Assembly: GCA_016220175.1 (NCBI GenBank)
Contig: JACRHZ010000069.1
Coordinates: forward strand, 1-44,384
DNA: 44,384 nt
Source: Candidatus Peregrinibacteria bacterium
Lineage (GTDB): Bacteria; Patescibacteriota; Gracilibacteria; CAIRYL01
Reading direction: 5' to 3'
In this document: in pieces, positions 27,465 to 33,732 of the stretch
How positions within the stretch are numbered: the stretch's first letter is position 1
Layout of the letters: every line of letters starts with the position of its first letter
The notes under the pieces: generated by a model
What the model was told of the DNA's origin: nothing
Seen by the model: only the letters and a program-made list of their open reading frames with translations
The model's database searches: none
Position numbers and translations under genes: made by a program

Positions 27465-27807
27465 AGAAATTATGAAAATATTTTTTACTGAATATTTTAA
27501 AAAACAACTCCGAAAACTGAAGAAGAAATATCCTCAGGTAAATGATGATCTTTTGAATGTGATTGAGCTATTTGATGAAAAGCGCGCAATTTCAATTGGA
27601 AGATCGATCTATAAAATTCGCATTCCGAGTTCTGATATGAAAAAAGGGAAATTAGGAGGATTTCGCGCCTATGTATATTTTTACGTCGCAAAAGATCTCC
27701 TTCTTCCTCTTTGTATGTATGCCAAGTCAGAAACAGAAGCCATTACGGAGAACGAACTCGAATATCATTTTCATCAGACAATTCAGGAAATTGTTGAGAA
27801 GATTTAA
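27457..27807 (+). CDS. RelE/HigB-like toxin
   Basis: A 116-residue basic protein with the ParE/RelE fold pattern: IFFTEYFKKQLRKLKKKYP, the central IYKIRIPSSDMKKGKLGGFRAYVYF and the closing strand LLPLCMYAKSE. RelE-type toxins cleave mRNA on the ribosome. The start is ATG 27457; an adjacent ATG at 27454 and an upstream ATG at 27415 are also in frame. It is translated in overlap with the antitoxin, and its end faces the end of CR4 across a 47-bp hairpin region. Confidence 0.75.
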   Translation: MSKEIMKIFFTEYFKKQLRKLKKKYPQVNDDLLNVIELFDEKRAISIGRSIYKIRIPSSDMKKGKLGGFRAYVYFYVAKDLLLPLCMYAKSETEAITENELEYHFHQTIQEIVEKI

Positions 27808-27821
27808 TCGACCACAAAGCG

Positions 27822-27850
27822 AAGCCTTTGGCTTGCGAATATGGATTCGC
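27822..27850. repeat. Two adjacent hairpins between the RelE-like gene and CR4
   Basis: AAGCC-TTT-GGCTT (27822-27834) abuts GCGAAT-ATGG-ATTCGC (27835-27850). They sit between two convergent stops and could end transcription on either strand, although no long U tract follows. The second core resembles the hairpin after CR6 at 31938-31957. Confidence 0.55.
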
Positions 27851-27854
27851 GCAT

Positions 27855-29513
27855 TCAATAGATTTCTTTTAAATAGCAAGCCTCACAATACACAATTTCC
27901 GGTCTCTCAGGACTATAGCTTGTTTGAATCTCCTTCTGACATTTCGCGCAGTTTCGATTCCACAATTTCGGAGGATTTTTTCGCTGTAATCTTTTGATAT
28001 AGCGGACATCAGGATGGAAATGGGGAAGAGGAATTTTCATCTTTCGATAAAACTCCAACTCTGTTTTTTGAATTCTAAAAAGTTTTCCAGACTCCTCACA
28101 TTCTATACTCCAATTTAAAATATCATCAGAAACATCTTCAATTTTGTCGGGGAGTTTTGATGCAAAGATTTTTTTCGTTGTTCCAAGAAGTTCAGTTTGT
28201 TCTTCATCTCGCCATTTCCAACCTTTTTTCAGAGCCTCTTCTTTTGTCATGGGAAAAAATTCCTGTGCCATAGTTTCGTTGTAAGCAAATAGAGAAATCT
28301 CGACAGGGAAAAATTCTCCCCATTCTCCTGTTGTTTTCATGTGATCGATAATCTCTGGAAGGATCTTCTCATACTCTTCTTTTGTGTATTGCTTATTTAA
28401 AATACAATTTTTTTTATATCTCAGCCCAATACACCCGAAAATATTTTGCGAATTTGTACAAGAATCAGTGTAGTACGAATCACTGAGCCCTCTTGCAAAA
28501 ATTGCGAAAGCGGAGTGATTGCATCCAAGAGATCCTACATGTTCATAGCATTCTGCCGCCCCAATACCAATGACGAAAGAATCATAAATATGATGGCTTT
28601 TGAGTCCTCCGAGAAAACAATAGCGACAATCTTGAAAATCAAAAGTATCAAAACATTCTTTGCAATTTTTTGAGTGCCGGAGAAGATCGCCTTCGCAATT
28701 TTCTACTTGTGTGTTTCTCACGCATTTTCGCGGGAACCGTAAGAAAAATTGAGAAAATTCTTGGGCGAATTTTTGCAAATGAGAAGAGGAGGAGGTGATT
28801 TCTGCGACTTTTTTCTCAAAATTTTCTTTCGAAAGTGGCTCGTTGAAAAAGTAATATTTTTTGTGCTGAAGATTCGTGCATCCGAAACAATACTGACAAT
28901 CTTTACAATCTAAAAGGAAATAGGAGTTACTGCAATTTTGGCAAAAGCTTGAATAAAAAAGTTCATATGAATATTCCACCGTTGAGCATTCATATACGTG
29001 TTGACAGGAAATGTTGGCATATCCATCTATGTCTTCAAGACACATGCCAGGAGTCCAAGAATAGAGGCATTTCTCTGACTGAACTGGGCAAAATGTCAAA
29101 TAGCAATCCTTTGAAGTTCCCCCATAATTACAATAATCACAATTTTCCATGGTGTCATTCACATGAAGACTTATACGCGGCATATCTTTTTGAAGCTCTG
29201 CATATTGTTCGAAAAATGACCGGGAAAAATCGAAGTCTCGTCCGTATGAAAGAGGATCCCATTTGTCGCTCATCCATTCTTTGTGGTGATATACCGTAAA
29301 TGGTTTTTCAGGAGAATAACACGAAATTATTGATTTTCCGGTGAGATCACAGATTCTCTTGTAGAGATTTCGTTCATTTCGAACAGCCATTCGCCGTTGC
29401 ATCCGGCAATCTGGACAAAGTGTCGGCTCTGGCACTTCCATTTTTTTATAAAATTCCCGATCTTCCGGGAAGATTTCGAATTTTGCCGAACAATTTTTAC
29501 AGGTTTTGTGCAT
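27855..29513 (-). CDS. CR4: multi-zinc-ribbon Cys-rich paralogue (most divergent C-terminus)
   Basis: 552 residues, short-linker form (C5/C8, C33/C36). Caps are CFGCTNLQHKKY and IFGCIGLRYKKNC. Near the end the usual RHAHRMALRNPRKLW is replaced by RYIKRLQRKNPPKLW, the clearest departure from the otherwise near-constant C-terminus; the last ribbon (NCAKC, YCEAC) is kept. It follows CR5 after 57 bp that contain a 30-bp perfect palindrome, so it may be co-transcribed with CR5. Confidence 0.86.
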   Translation of the reverse strand: MHKTCKNCSAKFEIFPEDREFYKKMEVPEPTLCPDCRMQRRMAVRNERNLYKRICDLTGKSIISCYSPEKPFTVYHHKEWMSDKWDPLSYGRDFDFSRSFFEQYAELQKDMPRISLHVNDTMENCDYCNYGGTSKDCYLTFCPVQSEKCLYSWTPGMCLEDIDGYANISCQHVYECSTVEYSYELFYSSFCQNCSNSYFLLDCKDCQYCFGCTNLQHKKYYFFNEPLSKENFEKKVAEITSSSSHLQKFAQEFSQFFLRFPRKCVRNTQVENCEGDLLRHSKNCKECFDTFDFQDCRYCFLGGLKSHHIYDSFVIGIGAAECYEHVGSLGCNHSAFAIFARGLSDSYYTDSCTNSQNIFGCIGLRYKKNCILNKQYTKEEYEKILPEIIDHMKTTGEWGEFFPVEISLFAYNETMAQEFFPMTKEEALKKGWKWRDEEQTELLGTTKKIFASKLPDKIEDVSDDILNWSIECEESGKLFRIQKTELEFYRKMKIPLPHFHPDVRYIKRLQRKNPPKLWNRNCAKCQKEIQTSYSPERPEIVYCEACYLKEIY

Positions 29514-29534
29514 GATGAAAAAAAATGTAATTTC

Positions 29535-29564
29535 TGTAGAGACGTAGCATGCTACGTCTCTACA
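29535..29564. repeat. 30-bp perfect palindrome between CR5 and CR4
   Basis: The two 15-base halves (TGTAGAGACGTAGCA and TGCTACGTCTCTACA) are exact reverse complements with no spacer. It lies 6 bp past the CR5 stop. It would form a long stem in RNA or a cruciform in DNA, and could be a terminator or a target of a REP-type system. Confidence 0.85.
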
Positions 29565-29570
29565 TTATTT

Positions 29571-31229
29571 TCAATACACTTCTGCAAGGTAGCAAGTCTC
29601 ACAATACACAATTTCCGGACGTTCCGGCGCATACGTCGTCTGAATCTCTTTCTGACATCTCATGCAATTTCGGTTGCAAAGTCTTAGTGGATTTCTGAGT
29701 TTCATTCGATGCGCATGTCGAATGTCTGGATGATAGTGGGGAATCGGCAAATTCATTTTTTGATAAAATTCAAGTTCTGCTTTCTGGATCTTGAAAAGTT
29801 TTCCCGATTCTTCGCAGATAATTGCCCAGTTCAAAATATCATCGGGAATATCTGTAATTGAATCAGGAAGTTTGGACGCAGGGATTTTTTTTGTCACATC
29901 TGAAAAATCTGGCTTTTCGATGTCTTTCCAGTTCCATCCCTTCGATCCCACATTTTCTTTTGTCATCGGGAAATATTCTTGTGCGATTGTTTCATTGTAT
30001 CCAAAAGGAGAAGTCTCCGGAGGGAAAAATTCTCCCCACGATTTTTCCTGCTCCATTTGGTGGCGAATTTTGTCCAAGAGGGAAGAATATTCTTCTTTCG
30101 AATACTCAGTATTCAAAATACAATATTGTTTGTGGTTCAGAGAAATACATCCCAAAAGATTATTTGAAGAGAAACATAAGTTCGAATACAGCAAATTATG
30201 GTCTTGCCAGCACGAATCGCAGGACATGGAAAATGATGTTGCCGTGCATCCAATAGTTTGATAACACACTTCGCCGCGATCATATCCCATGCATGTCATG
30301 TCCATGGAACTGTACGTTTCATCAATTTGCTGAGAATATGCGACATCTTCACAATTTGTACAGTCAAAAGAATTTTGAACATTTTTACAGTTTTCTAAAT
30401 TATCTCCTGTCGAATTTTCAGTATTGACTTGGTATAGTGCGCGAAATGGAAATTGTGCTCTCAATTCCGTTACAAAAAAATTTCGTGCCTTTGCGAACCC
30501 CTGAAAATTATTCAAATTGAATTCTTTCAATTTTAGAGAATATTCCTCTTTTGAATACTGTTTGTTCAAAATACAATATTCTTTGTGTCTGAGATTGGAA
30601 CAAAAAAAACAATTTTTACAATCTTTGAGTTCTACAGAAAAGAAGCAATTTTGAGAATTCTCTGAGTGATGTACATACACACATTCATAACAACTTTTTG
30701 AAAATGAGCATTCGTAACAGAGTTCAGAACCGTATAACCACAAATAATCCATACAGTTTTTGTTTTTCGTGGAGTATCTTCCATACACGGAGTCTTCTTC
30801 ATAATGATTCCCAAACGTAAGATAGCAATTTTTATTGGCAAAAGAATAATTACAATACTCGCTGTTTTCAGACTGTTTGTTCATGATAGCAAGCCGTGGG
30901 ACTTTTTGCAGAAGTTCTGAAAATTGTTCAAAAAAAGGAATTTTTTCATCAAACTTTTGTCCGTAGGAAAGTCCATCCCATGCGTCGCTGAAATAACATT
31001 CCGGACAATACACAGGAAATGGTTTGTCGGATGAGTACAGGGAAACAATTTTCTTCTCACACAAATCGCACTTTCTTTTATATAAAGTTTTTTCATTTCG
31101 AAATGCCATTCTTTTTTGAGCTCTACAATCCGGACAATATGTCGGCTCTGGCACTTCCATTTTTTTATAAAATTCCTGATCTTCAGAGAAAATTTCGAAT
31201 TCTGCCGAGCAATTTTTACAGGTATTCAT
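29571..31229 (-). CDS. CR5: Cys-rich paralogue with a complete second zinc ribbon
   Basis: 552 residues. After the first ribbon (C4/C7, C32/C35) this paralogue has CDLC (C54, C57) and CPEC (C75, C78), a complete second zinc ribbon. In the other six the equivalent segment reads CDLSGK-like, with no second pair, so CR5 probably keeps the ancestral state. Caps are CFFCSNLRHKEYC and LLGCISLNHKQYC. The end is NCMRC and YCETC. It begins 17 bp after the PemK-like toxin stop, on the same strand, so it is likely the last gene of that operon. Confidence 0.87.
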   Translation of the reverse strand: MNTCKNCSAEFEIFSEDQEFYKKMEVPEPTYCPDCRAQKRMAFRNEKTLYKRKCDLCEKKIVSLYSSDKPFPVYCPECYFSDAWDGLSYGQKFDEKIPFFEQFSELLQKVPRLAIMNKQSENSEYCNYSFANKNCYLTFGNHYEEDSVYGRYSTKNKNCMDYLWLYGSELCYECSFSKSCYECVYVHHSENSQNCFFSVELKDCKNCFFCSNLRHKEYCILNKQYSKEEYSLKLKEFNLNNFQGFAKARNFFVTELRAQFPFRALYQVNTENSTGDNLENCKNVQNSFDCTNCEDVAYSQQIDETYSSMDMTCMGYDRGEVCYQTIGCTATSFSMSCDSCWQDHNLLYSNLCFSSNNLLGCISLNHKQYCILNTEYSKEEYSSLLDKIRHQMEQEKSWGEFFPPETSPFGYNETIAQEYFPMTKENVGSKGWNWKDIEKPDFSDVTKKIPASKLPDSITDIPDDILNWAIICEESGKLFKIQKAELEFYQKMNLPIPHYHPDIRHAHRMKLRNPLRLCNRNCMRCQKEIQTTYAPERPEIVYCETCYLAEVY

Positions 31230-31246
31230 TTTTAAGCGGTTATAAA

Positions 31247-31603
31247 TTACGTATGAGCGATTTCCTGATTGAGTACAAATGCCGTAGAATTTTGAATTTC
31301 CTGTAGGTATTTTTGTTCCAGCCTTCCTATTTTTTTCAGGATTCGCCGTTTATCAAAAGATTTAATTTGTTCAGGAACAGCCTTAGAATTACAAAGAAGT
31401 CCATTCTTTTCTGATGCCTTCACAAAAATGTGAAAGGGCAACATTTTTTGGACATTTCCCGTGATGGGAATTAGGATGCAGAGTGGTCCTTTCACGTTAA
31501 TTTCATTGCGAGAAACGACCAGAGCAGGTCTCTTTTTTGTGATTTCAGCCCCTATTTGAGGCGCAAAATCGGCAACTACGATATCTCCGTACTTAATATT
31601 CAT
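31247..31603 (-). CDS. PemK/MazF-like endoribonuclease toxin
   Basis: 118 residues from ATG 31603. MazF/PemK marks are present: YGDIVVADFAPQIGAE, then KKRPALVVSRNEIN, the strand LCILIPITGN, and KAVPEQIKSFDKRR. These toxins cut single-stranded RNA at short sequences. The start lies inside the end of the antitoxin gene (11-bp overlap), giving translational coupling, and CR5 follows 17 bp downstream. A longer frame upstream lies within the antitoxin gene and is unlikely. Confidence 0.88.
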   Translation of the reverse strand: MNIKYGDIVVADFAPQIGAEITKKRPALVVSRNEINVKGPLCILIPITGNVQKMLPFHIFVKASEKNGLLCNSKAVPEQIKSFDKRRILKKIGRLEQKYLQEIQNSTAFVLNQEIAHT

Positions 31604-31886
31604 AGAGATCTTCAATGCCAGAGTCCATAATATCTTTCTCATCCTGAGGAATGTTCTGGTAGTATTCTTCTATTTGATCTGCAAGGGTTTTTCCTGTTTT
31701 CATCTTTTCCTTCTTTCTTTTTTCTAATTCAATATCTTTTATCAGGGAGTATCCGGCGAGGACGCATACGGGCTCATTCTCCTGATTCACAATAACAATA
31801 TAGTCATCCGTCTTCGCAAGGCGCTTTATTTCCCGATAGAGCCTCGGCTGGAGATTTGTGGGACGAATTGTATTTGAAGTCTTCAT
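31593..31886 (-). CDS. Phd/YefM-like antitoxin of the PemK-like toxin
   Basis: 97 residues from ATG 31886. The N-terminal half (NLQPRLYREIKRLAKTDDYI then IVNQENEPVCVLAGYSL) has the Phd/YefM pattern of a DNA-binding antitoxin in which a strand reading VTxNGxPVAVL is typical. The charged C-terminal half should bind and block the toxin. Pairing a Phd-type antitoxin with a PemK-type toxin is known. The promoter is immediately upstream and overlaps a 12-bp palindrome, as expected for autoregulation; the message would be leaderless. Confidence 0.75.
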   Translation of the reverse strand: MKTSNTIRPTNLQPRLYREIKRLAKTDDYIVIVNQENEPVCVLAGYSLIKDIELEKRKKEKMKTGKTLADQIEEYYQNIPQDEKDIMDSGIEDLYEY

Positions 31887-31892
31887 ACCACC

Positions 31893-31922
31893 ATTGTACC
31901 CAATTGGGTCTCCAATTGTCAA
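31893..31922 (-). promoter_or_regulatory. Promoter and likely operator of the Phd/PemK-like operon
   Basis: On the minus strand: TTGACA (31917-31922), an 18-bp spacer and TACAAT (31893-31898). A perfect 12-bp palindrome ACCCAATTGGGT (31898-31909) fills much of the spacer and touches the -10, a suitable operator. Only six bases separate the -10 from the ATG, so the RNA should begin at or next to the start codon. Confidence 0.7.
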
Positions 31923-31937
31923 GAACTACACCGGAAA

Positions 31938-31982
31938 GCGCGAATCCATATTCGCGCACGTGAGCGACGATGCGATCGTCGC
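31938..31982. repeat. Two perfect hairpins after the CR6 stop
   Basis: GCGCGAAT-CCAT-ATTCGCGC (31938-31957) and GCGACGAT-GCG-ATCGTCGC (31964-31982), each an 8-bp stem. They lie between the CR6 stop and the antitoxin promoter, and could insulate the two transcription units. Confidence 0.65.
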
Positions 31983-31984
31983 CT

Positions 31985-33649
31985 TCAATACACTTCTTTC
32001 AAATAACATTCTTCGCAGTACACAATTTCCGGCCTTTCCGGTGAGTACGTCGTCTGAATCTCCTTCTGACATTTCGCACAATTTCGATTCCATAGCTTTC
32101 TCGGATTCCTGAGCGCCATGCGATGCGCGTGTCGAATGTCAGGATGAAAATGTGGAATCGGCAAATTCATTTTTCGATAGAATTCCAGTTCTGCTTTTTG
32201 AATTTTAAATCGTTTTCCAGATTCTTCACATTCTATTGCACAATTCAAAATATCATCTGGAATATCGGTGATCGAATCAGGAAGTTTTGATGCGGGAATT
32301 TTTTTCATAATTCCCGACGCATCAAATTTTTCCTCTTCTTTCCATTTCCAACCTTTTTGTAAAACTTCTTCTTTTGTCATCGGAAAATATTCCTGTGCGA
32401 CAGTTTCGTTGTAGGCGAATGGTGACATTTCAACAGGAAAAAATTCACCCCATTCTCCAGTTTGTTTCATGTGCTCGATAATTTTGGGAATAATCTCTTC
32501 ATATTCTTTCTTTGAGTATTTTTTATTCAAAATGCAATATTCTTCTCTTTTGAGTCCAACGCATCCGAAACAATTTTTTGTTGAAAAACAATGATCTGAA
32601 TACGTGAGATCATGAGAACCAGACCAGCAAAGATTACAAAATCTGAGATTATAGACATCATATCCACATGCATGGCATTCATAGATCCACTCTGCATTTT
32701 GACCCCAATAGTTGTAGTCCATTGAGTTTTTACTACTCTGGAGACAGACGGAATATCGCAGATCTTCTGAATTCGTGCATTCGTAACACAGAAAACAATT
32801 TTTGCAATTATTTAAATAATCACCGGTCGAACTATAAACACTAAGTCCATGAAATTCTTTGACAATGAGATCTTTCAAAACCCCATCAATTCTTTTTTTT
32901 GCTACTGACATTTCTCGGGAACTTCCCGTGTGGACACTTTTGAGAAACTTTTCATATTCCTCCTTCGTCTTTTGCTCATTAAGTACCATGTATTCTTTGT
33001 GAATTTGATTGCTGCAGCCAAAGCAATTGCGGCACTCCGTGCAATTTCGCAGAAAAAAAGAGTCACGACAACCGTATGAGTCTCGACAATATCGCAAATT
33101 GTAACAATTTTTGCAGCCTATACATTCATAACAGAGTTCGCATCGATCAATACTAAGATTATCGATGCAGTTTTTTGAATAGTTTACCCATGAACCGTAA
33201 GAGCAATCTTCAGAATGATTTGTGGAAAATACGAGGTAACAATTCTTATTAAGGCTCGCGCAATTACAATATTCACTGTTTTCCATTGGTCTTTGTTGTT
33301 GCAGTGCAGAACGAGGAATAGTATCACGAAGTTCAAAAAATTGTTCAAAAAATGGCCGCGAAAAATCAAGTGATCGTCCGAATTTAAGTGGATTCCACGC
33401 GTCACTCCACCACACATCATTTCCATATACGGGAAAAGGTGTATCTACGGGAAATTGAGAAATAATCTCTTTTCCCGTGAAGTCACACTTACGACGAAAT
33501 AGATACCGTTCTTTTCGATACCCAAGACGACGTTGCATCCGACAAAGAGAACAGAGTATCGGCTCCAGAACTTTCATTTTCTTATAAAACTCCTGATCTT
33601 CGGGAAAAATTTCGAATGATGCCAAGCAATTTTTGCAGGTTTTGTGCAT
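31985..33649 (-). CDS. CR6: multi-zinc-ribbon Cys-rich paralogue
   Basis: 554 residues, short-linker form (C5/C8, C33/C36). The first cap is CFGCSNQIHKEYMVLN, in which the usual tyrosine-cysteine step is lost; the second is CFGCVGLKREEYC. The first half of the middle is cysteine-dense (CELCYECIGCKNC, CRDSYGCRDS, NCTECRNC), while the second half has WIYECHACGYDVYN. The C-terminal ribbon is NCAKC and YCEEC. The upstream gap to CR7 is 83 bp and contains copy B of the 73-bp element. It has no toxin-antitoxin partner upstream. Confidence 0.87.
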   Translation of the reverse strand: MHKTCKNCLASFEIFPEDQEFYKKMKVLEPILCSLCRMQRRLGYRKERYLFRRKCDFTGKEIISQFPVDTPFPVYGNDVWWSDAWNPLKFGRSLDFSRPFFEQFFELRDTIPRSALQQQRPMENSEYCNCASLNKNCYLVFSTNHSEDCSYGSWVNYSKNCIDNLSIDRCELCYECIGCKNCYNLRYCRDSYGCRDSFFLRNCTECRNCFGCSNQIHKEYMVLNEQKTKEEYEKFLKSVHTGSSREMSVAKKRIDGVLKDLIVKEFHGLSVYSSTGDYLNNCKNCFLCYECTNSEDLRYSVCLQSSKNSMDYNYWGQNAEWIYECHACGYDVYNLRFCNLCWSGSHDLTYSDHCFSTKNCFGCVGLKREEYCILNKKYSKKEYEEIIPKIIEHMKQTGEWGEFFPVEMSPFAYNETVAQEYFPMTKEEVLQKGWKWKEEEKFDASGIMKKIPASKLPDSITDIPDDILNCAIECEESGKRFKIQKAELEFYRKMNLPIPHFHPDIRHAHRMALRNPRKLWNRNCAKCQKEIQTTYSPERPEIVYCEECYLKEVY

Positions 33650-33653
33650 GTTC

Positions 33654-33726
33654 CGGAAAGCGACACGGCGTCCATCGGGTCTGAGGACCCTTCAGGGTCT
33701 CGAACGACCGTGTCGCTTTCATGATA
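33654..33726 (-). repeat. 73-bp structured repeat, copy B
   Basis: Same element as 19995-20067 with one base change. It lies directly after the CR7 stop and 4 bp before the CR6 start. The shared position, after a paralogue stop codon, suggests it was copied together with the 3' end of the gene. Confidence 0.85.
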
Positions 33727-33732
33727 GACGAT

